From Cymbidium sinense (lineage: Eukaryota > Streptophyta > Magnoliopsida > Asparagales > Orchidaceae): 64,000 nucleotides of DNA. The DNA lies in assembly GCA_021442155.1 (NCBI GenBank), contig CM038228.1, positions 14,301,179 to 14,365,178 of the forward strand. The letters are read 5' to 3'. Under the pieces are notes generated by a model. The model had not been told where the DNA came from, made no database searches, and worked only from the letters and a program-made list of their open reading frames with translations. Below, piece by piece: positions 34,880-47,099 of this stretch; positions within the stretch are counted from its first letter, which is position 1; every line of letters starts with the position of its first letter. A program made the position numbers and the translations under genes.

Positions 34880-36090
34880 TTGAGCTGATTTTTTGCACAT
34901 ATCTCACTAGATCTTTATCTGAATTAAATGAAAAAAGTATCGTTGGAAAGCTAACAAACATCTGCACATCTTTGGCGTTGATCACTTTTAATAATTACTA
35001 GATTACAATTCTCGCAAACATCATATAAAAAATAGAAATATAGAAAATAATATGTTCTAATTTTTCGCACACATCTCACTCAATCTTTGTACTAATTAGA
35101 TGAAAAAGGTATTATTGGAAAGCTAACAACTTTTCCACATATTTGGTGTTGATCACCTTTGATAATTACTCACGGATTTGCTACATTCTCGCAAATATCA
35201 TATGAAAAAATTAAATTGCAGAAAATAATGTCATGCGTTGACTTTTCACACATATATCATTCGATCCTTGTCCAAATTAGATGAAAAAAATGTCGTTGGA
35301 AATATAATGAACTTCTCTACAACTTTTATGTTGATCACTTTGATAAATACCCACGGATTCTCTACAGCTCTTGCAAATATCATATGAAAAGAAAGCTGAA
35401 ATGCAGAAAAGAATATCATACGCTGATTTTTTGCACATATCTCACTTGATCCTTGTCCGAATTAAATGAAAAATATATCATTAGAAAGTTAACGAACTTC
35501 TCCACAACTTTCATGCTGATCACTTTTGATAATTACCCACTGATTTCATAACATAATGACAAGCATTGATTTTTTGCACATATCTCACTCGATCTTTATC
35601 TGAATTAGACAAAGAAAAAGTATCATTGGAAAGCTAACTAACTTACACAACTGTTGATCACGATAATTAACCGGATTATTCGGTTAGCAAATATCATATT
35701 CAAAAAAATTAAAATGTAAAAAATAATATACTGCATTGGTTTTTCGCACATATCTCACTCAATCTTTGTCCGAATTAGATGAAAAGGATATCGTTGGAAA
35801 GCTAACGAACTTCTCCACAACTTTCATGTTGATTACTTCTGATAATTATCCACAAATTCACTACAATTCTCGCAAACATCATATTCAAAAAAATGAAATA
35901 CATAAAATAATGCATTACATTGAGTTTTTTGCACATATCTCAATCGATCCTTATCCGAATTAGATGAAAAAGGTATCATTGGAAAGCTAACTAATTTTTC
36001 TATAACTTTCATGTTGATCACTTAAGATAATTACCCATGGATTCACTACAGTTCTCATAAATGTGACATGCAAAAAATCTGAAATTCCTG
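34880..36090 (+). repeat. Seven-copy satellite, unit about 175 bp
   Basis: Units start near 34884, 35061, 35246, 35427, 35566, 35737 and 35925 with 'ttttt(c)gcacatatctcact'. They continue through 'gaattagatgaaaaa', 'attggaaagctaac', 'catgttgatcact', 'gataattac' and 'tctcgcaaacatcat'. The fourth is shortened (139 bases); the others are 171-188. Copies differ by many substitutions, so the array is not freshly expanded. The size falls in the range of plant nucleosome-length satellites. The open frames crossing it are not meaningful. Confidence 0.95.
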
Positions 36091-36264
36091 AAAAATATAT
36101 CTGCGTCAAAGTAACATCAAATATAAAGTTTTAAAACATAGTAAACATATCACAACGAAGCTACTCAGAAGTCAATATATATGAAAAACACAACAATTAT
36201 GAAACATACAACAGAAGTTTAGTACATTCAACATAATGTCCTAATGCATTGCATTCCATTATGA

Positions 36265-37170
36265 TGACTCATATCATTGGATCATTGTTTAACTGCTTCT
36301 GCATCCACCTTTCCTTCGAAGTTGGCGGTTTTGAGAGGAATGAAGTAATCATTATAGGGTTACTAGCTAAGGTGTCGTTGATTGCATCAATCTCTTGTGC
36401 AGAAAATCCAAGAATCGCTAATAACTTTGTCATCAATTCAGTAAACATCTTCTTTTTCTCATATATTTTTTTTAAACATTGAATGGCATTAGCAACCTGA
36501 GATACACTGTCAGCTATCATCACAACGTACTCCTGAAATGTTTGATCAGTAAATAAGTTCTTATTTTTCTTTCTTGGGGGAACTCCCTATGAAGATGATT
36601 CTAACCCTTGCTTTATTGTTCCACCAGAATCTTCTTTAACTTCAATATCGTCCCAAACATGAGCTTGAGATGCATCCACATCTGTATCCATGGAGTGTGA
36701 GGACTCCTCATCATCTAAGTGAATGTGTTGGCTCCCAAATGAAGTATGAGAGCTTCCCAACTTTGTCCATTCTCTAGTAGCATGTCCCTCTCCACAAACC
36801 TTCTAGCTCCATATAATTTACGATTGGGATATTCAAGTAAGTTGCATCTTTTCCAAATGCATGTAACATAAAGAAATGCCATTTTAGCTTTACATAAATA
36901 ATAGCAAAATAATTTTTAATAAGAGTAAATGTATACTTGAATATGTTATGTGCACTCTTCAGGGCCCATTAAAATCATTTTCTTTTCATCATCCCAGGAA
37001 ACACTTGACTTCTTCTTCAAATTTTCAATGTGACTCCATATGGATCTTTGATGTCTAATCACCTCAATGCCGAATTTTAATTTCATCTTCTGAGCAACAC
37101 ATTGGTATACAATATCTTTAAAGCCTTGAACACTTCTTAGATTTGCATCCACATATTCACACATGATTTG
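36265..37170 (-). pseudogene. PIF/Harbinger ORF1, Myb/SANT-like DNA-binding protein
   Basis: In PIF/Harbinger transposons this second protein binds DNA and helps the transposase enter the nucleus. The minus-strand frame begins with MCEYVDANLRSVQGFKDIVY (37164), then RSIWSHIENLKKK and VSWDDEKKMILMGPEE, which match the Myb/SANT-like domain including its typical WD...KK end. After a frame change come an acidic linker (HIHLDDEESSH, near 36700) and KKNKNLFTDQTF. The C-terminal helical part, MIADSVSQVANAIQCLKKIY to GFSAQEIDAINDTLASNP, ends near 36269. A few stops and an intron-sized gap (about 36840-36940) interrupt it. It lies downstream of the transposase on the same strand. Confidence 0.85.
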
Positions 37171-37649
37171 TAATAACCCTGATATCCATTATGGTTTCAA
37201 GTTCCACAAAGTTTTTTCTTTTCTTGTTGATAGTAGCTTTTGCAGTTAATTGGAATGGTTCCATTACACATGAACCTAGTAATCATCAAAATTAAAATAA
37301 AATATGTGATTTCTTCAATAAGAAATGAGAATCAATCTTTATAAAAAAAATGGAGTCATTGTAAACCAATTGAACAGCCAAAAACAAGGCATTATCTACC
37401 TAAATCCACTTCTGTCATGGAGCATAGAAAAGCCGATAAAAGAAATATTATAATAATATCATAAATTAAAATAGAAAGTAAAACATGCTAAGAACATTGT
37501 AATAACTTCATAAAAAGACTTGTGTTTGCATTACTAATAATTTATTACACTATATAAAGCAATAATTTTTTATACAATATCTGCAACAAAAATATGTGAA
37601 AGTCCAAAATATTAACACAAAATTAAGAGTGGAAGAACATCCATATTCA

Positions 37650-39010
37650 AGCTTTTAAAAACCAGCACTTGTCACGATCCCACATGACATTGGTGATTTG
37701 ATCTCCTTTATCTAACCACTCTCGAGAGTAATCTACAAATATTTGAGATCTTCTTGCTCAAGTGATGTTTATTATGTCACTCATCTTTGGAATAATGATT
37801 TTGTCACCACCTTCGATAATTATCTAATTATGTAATATGCAACAAGTTAGCACAATTTCAACTTGTGATGTAATGGAAATAAGGATCACTTTTTAAGATA
37901 GTCAAACAATTCTTCAAAGATCCGAAAGCTCACTCCACAGTTGTGTGTAATGATGAATGTCAAGTTGAAAAGCTCTTTATAGTTAGTAGGTCAAAGTGAA
38001 GAAAACTCTTTTAAGTGGTATCTTATCGCACGATATGGAGAAATGAAACCCTTTCTATTGGAGTAGCCACCATCAACTAAATAGTACTTACCTGCAATAT
38101 TAATTTTGGTTATGCCAATATGACTATTTATGAAGTTCAAAATTATAATATGACTTCATACTTTCTGGAATGCGTAAATCGTTTAGCCATTCTATGTCAT
38201 TTCTAAAGATGGTTGCATCATGTGATGAGCCTTCCCAACCAGTTAATACATAAGTGTATCTTAAATCAAAGTCCAATGCCGCTAAAACATTTTAAGTTGG
38301 ATATGATTTTCTTTCTCTAAAGGCAGACTCGTGCTCCTTAGGTACCCTAGCTTAATGTGTGTTCCATCTAATGCATCAACACAATCCTAATTTTACAAGA
38401 AATTATTTTAATATAATTATAAAGATAGAAATAATTTTGAAACACAAGATCAATGTTTACCTGAAAGAATGGCATAAATATGTAGTTTGATTATATCTTA
38501 TAAGGAGTTTGGAGAAGTGGAGGCATAATCAGCTCATGATGTAACTCTCCTGCAGCATATAAAATACGTTAAAATCTGCTTGTTTCTCCGCATTGAAAGT
38601 TGAATCGACGGCCGATTCTGACTATGTCCAAGTCTATGAAGCAACATAGCGAGTTGCTCTTCAATCCTTATATTGAAAGTGTCTTGTAGCAATCTTCTTG
38701 TACAAATTAAATCACATTACTTAAAAAAGGATTGTTTCTTCATTCAAACCATGCCAATATAATCTGAATCATAATCATGATACAACATAAGAAGATATTT
38801 TTGAAGTTGTATATTCCATTTAAGATCACATCGTTGTCTTTCTTTACCTATTTATATAATAAAATAAGCATAACATTCATAGATGTAGCAATTATAGCAT
38901 GAATAATTGAATAATTTTGACATTGAACAATATTTGTGCCTTCGTAGACGTCGTCCAAAGTGAGTGTTAAATCTGCCATCTTTGAAACACAAGCAATAAT
39001 TATATGAAGG
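37650..39010 (-). pseudogene. PIF/Harbinger transposase (DDE), decayed
   Basis: Cut-and-paste transposase. On the minus strand, in order: the N-terminal QLAMLLHRLGHSQNRPSIQ (near 38640); the first catalytic block DCVDALDGTHIKLGYLRS (38388-38335), whose second Asp is catalytic; GKYYLVDGGYSNRKGFISPY followed by RAIRYHLKEF (near 38095-38003), with the second catalytic Asp; and NLTFIITHNCGV followed by FRIFEELFDYL (near 37950), the region of the last acidic residue, whose exact position is not clear. Frames shift between blocks and stops are present, so it is inactive. Together with the Myb-like ORF1 it defines one element. Ends were not established. Confidence 0.9.
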
Positions 39011-39519
39011 TAGAAAACTAACTTATACTCATTAGAAAGATAATAATTTTCAACAATAATATTATTTTAAATTACACTTTTGTTAATTTATTATCTACTT
39101 ATTTCATATCATTGATATTCAACTCTATTACACCCTTACAAAAGAGGACTCAGGATAAAAATACTATTGATCAAAATCATTTTCAATCATAGATATATAT
39201 AAATAATTTTATATTTTCATATTGACATTTTTTAAAAGTATTATATGCACGTCACATTTCAATATGCTCTTAACCTGTGATATTGATAATTTAACACATC
39301 CTTCCCAATATAAACCATTGTAATATGAAGCTTACCTCCAATCAATGAATACAAATAAAACCCTTATATACATCAAATTTATGAATGATAGGAATAGAAA
39401 ATTACCAATTGTGTGCTCATCACATACATCTCATATTTGTATAACTACAAAATTAAACAACATATGTAATAACCGAAAGTCATAAAATAAAAAATAAGAA
39501 TAAAGAAATAAAATGAAAA

Positions 39520-39932
39520 ATTCAACCGCCGCGACGGTTGGCTGTTGGCTGTGGATTTGGAAAAATCAAAAGGGGGAAACCTCGATTTCATATTGTCGAA
39601 AATGAAACCTGAAACGCAAACATTAGAGAAAAAGGGAGAGAAAAAGAGGAAGGGTCAAGAGGAGGAACCGCACTCAACCTTTCGTGCGTGTGCCCTAGCT
39701 GAGCACCCGTACGTCGATGACACAGAGAGGAGGAAAAGGGCCTTTTGTGTTCCATCGACCGAGGAAGAAGGAGGGACGGGTGCGTGCCCTAGCCGAGTGA
39801 GGCGTCTCCACTGCCACCGACATCGGGTCGTTGGGGGTTCTCATGCGCCGACGACCGAGAGAGGAGGGGGCCCTTGCGTGCGTGCGTGACACCAGAAGCC
39901 GACGGGAGTAGAGGCTTAGGGAAAACCGAGAG
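39520..39932 (+). other. GC-rich exon-like block ending in a strong splice donor
   Basis: A CpG-rich block in AT-rich DNA. It ends in 'accgagag|gtaagttatt', a near-perfect plant donor on the plus strand. The 115-codon frame inside (39545-39889) is Lys/Arg/Glu-rich, resembles no family, and stops before the donor, so a non-coding leader exon is more likely. Internally, 'gtgccctagc(c/t)gag' occurs twice about 100 bases apart. It may be a captured leader of a host gene or a promoter of the neighbouring transposon; the strand argues against the latter. Confidence 0.4.
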
Positions 39933-41252
39933 GTAAGTTATTTTCTTTTGTTTTTTTTTTAAAATAAAGGAAATGCATTTTATATTATAAAAGAAAAATA
40001 TATTTGTATTATATAGGTTTAATTTAAAAGAAGTAAAATCAAATATCATTTTCTTTTACAAATATACATAAGTATTTCAATATACAATATATTTTTAAAT
40101 GATATTAAAGGTTATATATGTAAATCATAAATATGTTGTATAAATATGTTGAAAGATTTATGAGAATAATTAAATTATTAAATTAAAACATATAAATGAA
40201 ATGCTTATAAATTAGATGAATGTAAAAAAAATGATTATGTTACATGCATATTTAGTATTAAGGGATGTAATGATAGATCGAAAAAACAAATTGAAAAAAT
40301 GGTAATAACTATTTTGTCGTTTGGATGAGTCTTTGGTAAAGGTTTTCTTTAATAAAGGTTTAGGCGATTTACTCACAAAATGGATGATGAATATAAAGTA
40401 AGTTACAAAATGTTTATATGATACCCTCTTTGTGTTTGATTGTTTGAGCGATTTTATTTATGTATATATTATAAAAAAATTCGTGATTAGTTTTATCTTC
40501 TTTGTTTCTTATAGTGTAACGGCGTAATTGGCCGAATTTTATTCAATTGTTAGTTATTTAATTTTTTGGTGTCATCATAACTAAATGGTATAGAAGGGAG
40601 TTATGTTTATCGCAGAACTTGAAGATAGGTAATTATATTAGTTATATTGAATTATGTTTAAAATTGTATGTCTATGAAATTCTTGGATATATATTGAAGA
40701 CAAATTGTTAAATCATTTGTGGATGTTCTTGTATGATTGGAAATTTTATTTAAGATTGGAAATATTATGTAGTTTTTTTTTTATCGTCACTGTTTGATAT
40801 TAAGCTAGGTCGTGACAACATACATGGTAGTAGAAAACATAGCAAATCCCATTCTATAAGCATTGTCTTATAAATATAATCATAATGGTAGGACCAAAAC
40901 ATTTTCTACTTCATAACATAAAGCTTTATTCAAACTCCTAATATTCTATTGTCAAGAAGTAAAATGTTTGATTCATTAAAATCCCTCATAATTCTTCTAA
41001 TTTGTAGCCTTATTTTACCATTTGAAGCACTAAAAACTTATTATACTCTTGTGATCCACATAACCCTTCAAACACATATTCGAGATGCTTATCCTAAACT
41101 AATCCCAATCATAATAAATAAAATAAATTAAGAACTGCACTTTAGGAATTTCAATCTCTGTTATTAAATTCAAGGCCTTATATTAAAAATCCATGTAATT
41201 TTAACACAAGTAATATGAAATCAATATTTTTTGTACCAAAATAATGACTTAC
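39933..41252. other. AT-rich, no gene
   Basis: No recognisable coding sequence. In the model where the block at 41253-41720 is the first exon of the Harbinger transcript (minus strand), this would be intron; that is inference only. Confidence 0.4.
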
Positions 41253-41720
41253 CTCAGATCTGCTCAAACTAGATCAAGTACTACGAGAGTGGATGAAAAT
41301 GAAGGAGGGGGTGAGGAGAAGGAAGCAATGCTCCAATGAAAGGTTATAGACGAAATATTGTAGCAGGTTGAGAGGCAGTGCTTAGGGCAGTGAAGAGGGA
41401 GACGATGATGGTTGCGACAATAGCACTGAATGCAGTGGCGACTACTGTGGCACAGGCAAGGTGAAGTGCGAACGAGCACCGGTGTGAATAAGGAAGAGGC
41501 ACAGGTGAGGTTGGCCGACAATGTATACCATGCTTGCTATGTGTCGATGAGATTGAGACGAGGATGCCGAAGGAAAATTGTGTTGGGATCGAAGGAAAAC
41601 TGCGTCGAGCAGGGAGAATCTCCGAAGATGCTGAGGAACACGGGAGAGAGACGGCCCTTGAGTTCCTTTTTCACCCGAATTGAGCGTAAAAGGAATACAC
41701 AGTAAATCGAGGAGCTGCGA
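41253..41720 (-). other. GC-richer exon-like block with minus-strand splice donor
   Basis: On the minus strand this block is C/T-rich, like plant leaders, and ends with 'gatctgag|gtaagtcatt', a strong splice donor at 41253/41252. The 85-codon minus frame inside is Ser/Thr/Cys-rich without family features and ends 11 bases before the donor, so the block is probably non-coding. It lies upstream of, and on the same strand as, the Harbinger transposase, and could be the first exon of that transcript. Confidence 0.4.
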
Positions 41721-41830
41721 TATTTGGTTTACACGCTAAATCTCGCATTAATTTTACTTTGCAGTTCTCTAAACATAGTAAAAGTGTAATTATGTGTACT
41801 CTATTTCCTTTACACGCAAAAGTCAGCTGA

Positions 41831-41842
41831 CCAAATAACCCC
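41831..41842 (-). other. Harbinger/Tourist-like terminus
   Basis: Read on the minus strand, the 12 bases are 'ggggttatttgg'. This differs by two transitions from 'ggggctgtttgg' of the fold-back insertion at 49901-49929, and it is of the type found at PIF/Harbinger ends. It lies just upstream of the exon-like block and could be the 5' end of the Harbinger element whose genes lie at 36.2-39 kb. Confidence 0.35.
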
Positions 41843-41985
41843 TGAAATTGTAAGACTTGCATGCATGTTGCATAATTTTTATATATTTACACATTTAATA
41901 TTTAAAATTAAATATTTACTCATCTAATTATTTTTTGTACTTAAAAATATATATTTCATTTTTATATAGAAGAATTTTTTAAAAT

Positions 41986-42001
41986 ATGTATTAAATAAAT
42001 A
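41986..42001. repeat. Target-site duplication of short LINE, 5' side
   Basis: The 16-mer 'atgtattaaataaata' recurs exactly at 42202-42217, directly after the LINE tail. Confidence 0.9.
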
Positions 42002-42201
42002 AATAATCTAATGGTTTATAATGCGTCTAGGATGACAGTAAAGATTAGATTTTCCTTATGTTAAGAAAGGTAAAGGTCCAAAGACTTGTTAAGATGTATA
42101 AAAAATGATCTTAGTATCGAATTAAATGAGAATTTACACATAATAGGACCGATCGAAGGATTCATGTACACTGATAGATTAAGGCGTTGTTGTTGTTGTT
42201 G
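42002..42201 (+). mobile_element. 5'-truncated RTE LINE, 200 bp
   Basis: The inserted sequence is the reverse complement of the tail seen at 11935-12130: 'gattttccttatgttaagaa', 'ttaaatgagaatttacac', 'ggattcatgtac' and a final (TTG)n tract. Perfect 16-bp target-site duplications flank it, so it is a bona fide 5'-truncated insertion and not a rearrangement product. It shows the RTE family was mobile in both orientations here. Confidence 0.95.
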
Positions 42202-42217
42202 ATGTATTAAATAAATA
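42202..42217. repeat. Target-site duplication of short LINE, 3' side
   Basis: Exact repeat of 41986-42001. Confidence 0.9.
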
Positions 42218-42267
42218 CTAATTAAAATTTTAGGAACATATAAAAAAATTTGATTGTACAGTGAGAC

Positions 42268-42314
42268 CCTCATCATGAGGTTGCTTTTCTATTCCAATTG
42301 ACCGATAATCGGTC
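42268..42314. other. Two perfect short palindromes
   Basis: 'cctcatcatgagg' (42268-42280) is a 6-bp inverted repeat with a one-base centre, and 'gaccgataatcggtc' (42300-42314) is a 7-bp inverted repeat with a one-base centre. Both lie in a GC-richer patch (42260-42500) upstream of the MULE gene. They could be protein-binding sites or part of a worn MULE end. Confidence 0.6.
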
Positions 42315-42995
42315 TCACGCCCTAAATAATTAACGCGTGGTAGACCCCAGAGTGTTTCTTTCCACCCATGACGATAGAGTTCTTCCCAAATCGTTGCGGT
42401 CTTGGCTCCACCTTTAGATTCCAACTCACCATCAAGTCCGGCTCCATGCAACGAAGGTTCACAGACTAGGCTCTAGCTCTCCTTCACTCCGGCTGCATCG
42501 TCCGTGGGTATATATTTCCTAGTATTCCATTTTTTTGGGTGGTGTAAAAGGAGGAAGTTCTTTGATTTGGTGATTGTATATGTGCTTTGAATTTAGAGAA
42601 TGAGTAAGGTGGAAGTTCTACTTTCTCTGTAAGGGTTTTTGTGGTGTGAATGTGCAAGTTTTTCTTTATCTTTATTAGAAAAAATAGCAATATCATGTGA
42701 TGAAGCATCAATTTTAATATGGCAAGCTATCTATGCAAGGATTAAATTAGTTTGATTGTATATGTAAGATTAAGATATAAGTTATGGTCCTCATGAAAAG
42801 TACCATAGGTTAAGAGAGGTACTCCATAATGTACTACATTTGAATCAGTGATGCAATAAGTTTAATGAGTGATGAGTTTGAAAATTATTTTAGGATGCAT
42901 TAGAAATTGAGTAGATGATTTTTGAGATTAGTGAAATATCAGTTTTGTATTTTGTTTATTCAACACTATAGGTTGGTTGTTGAGCATATATTAAG

Positions 42996-45625
42996 ATGAG
43001 TCAGGAGCTCGTTTCCTTGATCCTCTTCTATGAAGGACAATTGATCATTGATGATCAGTTTATTCCAAGTTATGTCTGTGATAACAATCGTCCAATGCGA
43101 GTCTCGCGTCATGCAAGCTTAGATGATTTAAAACAAATAATGCTTAGATCTCTGTGTTATGATGTAGATAACTTCATAGTGGAGCTAACATGTCGTTTCC
43201 CTGTTGGCGCGGGATACATAGCACTACAATTTCAGATGATGAAGTCTGCAGTACTGTATTGGATGAAGCTTCCCGTTAGACATTAGTTCTTTATGTGGAA
43301 GTTAAGCCACAATGTACTACTTCTGCTGCAACTGATATTGATTTCATGCAGCATAAATATTTCATTTGATTACGCACATGATTTCACTTTATCAACAGTT
43401 GCTGTACCACAACACTACTGCGATGACTCAAAACTAAGGTCGGCAATTACCTCAACAGCAGAGTTAGTGTCTTCATTTTATGGTTCATCTAATTTTTATT
43501 TTTTAAGGATTTTGACTTTGTTGACCGAACTTCGGATGCTGTTGAAACACGATTGTATGAAAGCAACCTAGTGCACCAGAGTCTTGTCGATTCTGATGCG
43601 ACGTAATGAATAGTGAATCAAGCAATGCATTTGATGATAGCAATGCTTAAGAGGATTCTTTCCTTGGTAATATCAATTTATGTGCACTAATATTGGTCAT
43701 GAGCTTATTGGAATCATTCAATCCGAAATTCTTCAAATGATGATGCTATGATCTGCAATAACAACTATGTCCGCACATGCCAAACCACAAAAGATTGGGA
43801 TGCAGACATTGTGTTTGATGGTCCATTTGATAGTTCAAAGTTTTGATATGATAAAAGATTGGGATGCACATGTGTTTGATGGTCCATCGATAGTTCAAGT
43901 TTTTAGATGACGAAGTTCCGGTTGAGCTATATGAAGGTATATTTCTCAAATAAGAGCTTGATTTGATAATGGTTGGTGTCTAAGTAATGTTTATTTCCAC
44001 TTTCATTTTGAATCAAAAGAATTTCTTGTTATATGTACAACTATAATCTTGCTTGCCAATGGCGTGTAGTAGCAAAAAAAGGTTGGGAGGTACTTGGAGA
44101 ATATCAATGTTAGGTGCACGCATGCATCGGCTATCGGTGGTTACATATCATCAATGCACTTCTAAGTTCATTAGTTATTTCATAATGCTAGTTATGCGAT
44201 ATCAGATAGACTTGAAACCAAGGAAAATCATTGGAAGGATGAAATCGAAATTTAATATTAAAGTGTCTTACATAAAAGCCTATGATGCGCGACGTAAGAG
44301 TATCAGAGCAATATTTGGCAGTTGGGAGGACTCATACCACTCTCTTGGCCTATTCATGAATTCATTATGCTTTATTTTGCCAGGAACTGTTTATAGAATT
44401 TTATCATCAAATACATGCAGGTTTCAGAGATTGTTTTGGGCATTGGGACCATCAATATAAGATTGAGAATTTTTTCGTTCTGTTCTGAGCATGGACGAAA
44501 CATTCCTACTAGGAAAGTATCGTGGTACATTACTCACAACTATTGGTATTGATGCTAACAATGGATTATTTCTGCTTGCTTTCGCTATAGTTGAATCTGA
44601 AAATAATGAGTCATGACTCCGGTTCATTATGTGCATACAACAACTATTTTATTGTTTCAGCAAGGAGCGATTTATGTATTATCTTAGATAAACATGCGGG
44701 TTTGGTACGCGGTTGTCGAGATGTATTCTCATGGACTGCACATTGTCATTACTTAAGGCATCTAAGGGAGAACTTCAAATAAGCAGTGCGGAGAATGAGT
44801 ATTGCGGATGTTGAATTTTTAGGTAAGAAAATGTACATGTCTAACAGCACGGTTGACATCAACATATTTAACCGTCACATAACAGACACAAAGAAAATCA
44901 AACATGAAGCATACCAATGGTTAATAGAGCGTGATGTGTGTAAGTGATCATTGGTTCATGATGGCGGTAAGTGATATGATACTATGATGACAAATGTATC
45001 TGAATGTTTCAATAGAGTTCTTAAAGCGACGAGGGCAAATCAAACGCGATCCGCTTCTTTACTATAACATTGTGGGTTTATTTTATAAGAGAGCGGATCA
45101 TGGATTGAGGGGAATCAACGATGAATTCACATTCTCTAAAGCATGCGTGCTCACCAGATTTGAGCATGAGGCCAGGCACTATCCATAACCAATCAATATT
45201 AATGCTAATAAAGTGCAAGTGTTCGACATGGGTTGTCGATCTTTCAGAGTTGACTTCACAGTTGAGCAATTCAGTTCATGTAGTTGTTCTCAAACACTAA
45301 TTTATCACATGTCATATGGTTATTCCATCGCCTTTAGTCCATCGAGATTGAATCATTTGACTTATGTGTCAAGGTATTACACATGACAATGTGGTACATA
45401 TGCGAACTTTATGTTACGCTGATCGAAATAAGTCGACTTTGATGCGGGCGGGGACTTTATCCTTTTCGCCACGCGGCTAAAATAAGATCAAGTACGATCA
45501 AGTAGATATAAGAACACAATGGATGAGAGCGCCAATACGAGCTTTTCGTATGTGCAATTTATGCAAATCAGTTGGTCATTACCGGACATCGTGCCCACAC
45601 AATCCTACTAGTAGAAGGTTAGTAT
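42996..45625 (+). pseudogene. Mutator-like (MULE) transposase, decayed
   Basis: Cut-and-paste transposase of the MuDR superfamily. The chosen start (42996) gives the N-terminal MuDR domain (MSQELVSLILFYEGQLIIDD, FIVELTCRFPVGAGYIALQF). Next comes the conserved pre-catalytic region (SYIKAYDARRKSIRAIFGSW, RLFWALGPSI; 44230-44457). The catalytic block begins SMDETFLLGKYRGTLL (from 44488), where the usual DGT is DET but the Asp is kept, followed by IGIDANNGLFLLAFAIVESE and a TGA where Trp is usual. Then NVSECFNRVLKATRANQTRS (near 45000), a Cys-rich SWIM-like part (RSFRVDFTVEQFSSCSCSQ, 45236), and a CCHC zinc knuckle, MCNLCKSVGHYRTSC, with CX2CX4HX4C spacing (45550). Several frame changes and stops make it inactive. 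Long terminal inverted repeats were not found. Confidence 0.9.
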
Positions 45626-46620
45626 GGATAGTGTAGCAAAATACCATGTACATAGGCTCTAGGGATTTGCATATTTATTCCATACTTTTGCATAATTTTA
45701 ATATTCGACTTAACATTGTCCCATTTTATTTTGTTTGTCAATGACATGGGGAGCACATTAAGTTATAGGTCACCTTTCATGCTTATATATCATTTACATT
45801 TTTTCTTTTATAGCCTAAAAAAACTATATGAATTAGAGATTATATCTCTCTCTATAGTGAAGTAATTGAGGTAAACTCAATATAAAAGTTTCAGGAGGTT
45901 GAGGGCTACTAGCCCACATGCTTAGCTTTTACCATCATGGACCAAGAAGATTAGTATTGAGGAGGAAGAGTTAAAAATTCTTACTTTTTTCAAGGGAAAA
46001 ACTTGAATTTCTTGCCTTCTACATCTTCATTAAGGAAGAAGAAGGAAAATCATCTTTGAAATTGCCTTGAAATGCTTTGGATAAATGGGCCGATCAAGTT
46101 TTGATTACCATTGGAGCAACTTTAATGGCTAGGCTTCACCTAAGGATTGTGGGAGTGTGGGGAAGACTAAATATTTTCATAGCTCAGGAAGGTGAATTTT
46201 ACTTTCTCAATAATGAGAATAATTGGAGTTTTAAATAGCCATACATGATCAAGAATTTCCATAATGGAATCGTGGAACTATTAGCAAATCTCTCATGCAT
46301 GACAATATATGTTTATTTGTACTAATAGAAAATATATTTTATATGAAGAATAATTGATAAGTGTAATAAGATATGATCAATATATATATAAGGCTCAATT
46401 ATATAAATCTAAGGAAGAGCACAAGCATATTAACATACTTAAATAAAGGGAGGTCAATTATAAGAGTTCAAGTAAGTGCATAAGCATGAGGCCAATTAAG
46501 GCCCATCACAAAAGCCAAACAAACAAAATAAATAAATACAAAAATATTGAATTTTATTATTTAAAAAAGAAATGTAGATTCTAGATATTATAATTTCCAA
46601 AACATAAGTTAACATCTTAA
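45626..46620. other. No gene seen
   Basis: AT-rich sequence between the MULE and the copia element. The segment 45880-46260 is slightly richer in G and A but has no open frame with a known motif. Confidence 0.5.
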
Positions 46621-47063
46621 ACTAACACTCCTCTATCATTTCCCTTTATTTGGATTATCTTAATTCTTTTCTTAAAAGTGATACTTCATATCATCCCAAA
46701 GTAGTCTGATTTGGGCTAGTCTTGATTTTTTTCCACTAAATCATTTTAAATACCTTATCTTCCTATCAAAAACTCTGGTTTATAAGTTAAAATTATGAAA
46801 GAAAATATTTAAACATTTGAAAGAGATTGAGGATGTTCATATTTTCATTAAAATTGATGAATTAATTCTCGTTAAGCATACCAAAGAGTGACCATACTCC
46901 TATAAACCATGCTTATCTCAAACATCCGATTATAACAAACTCATCTATCTCTATTGGATTGTAATAAATCCTGCTTATATATATTGTATTCACACTCACC
47001 CTTCATGCAAGGTAAAATGAAAGCTGTACATTAAGTTATAGGTCATGGAATCATCTGCTTCAA
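46621..47063 (+). repeat. Probable copia 5' LTR (left limit uncertain)
   Basis: The sequence ends in 'cttcaaca' directly before a primer-binding-site-like motif, as a copia LTR should. About 80 bases before the end it has a TATA-like 'cttatatatattg' (46974-46986) followed by 'cacactcaccc'. No 3' LTR was found after the coding region, so the left limit cannot be checked by comparison. Confidence 0.4.
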
Positions 47064-47065
47064 CA

Positions 47066-47078
47066 TGGTATTAGAACC
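47066..47078 (+). promoter_or_regulatory. Primer-binding site of copia element
   Basis: 'tggtattagaacc' is close to the plant copia primer-binding site complementary to initiator tRNA-Met ('tggtatcagagc'), and sits 22 bases before the gag start codon. Confidence 0.65.
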
Positions 47079-47099
47079 TGTAAGAAAGGCTAATCCTCT

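Noticed and set aside
34880..36090. CRISPR-like array
   Set aside because: The repeated unit is about 175 bp and contiguous without unique spacers; it is a eukaryotic-type tandem satellite.
39545..39889. A 114-residue basic protein
   Set aside because: No family resemblance, an overlapping minus frame is equally open because of high GC content, and the frame ends before the splice donor; a leader exon is more likely.
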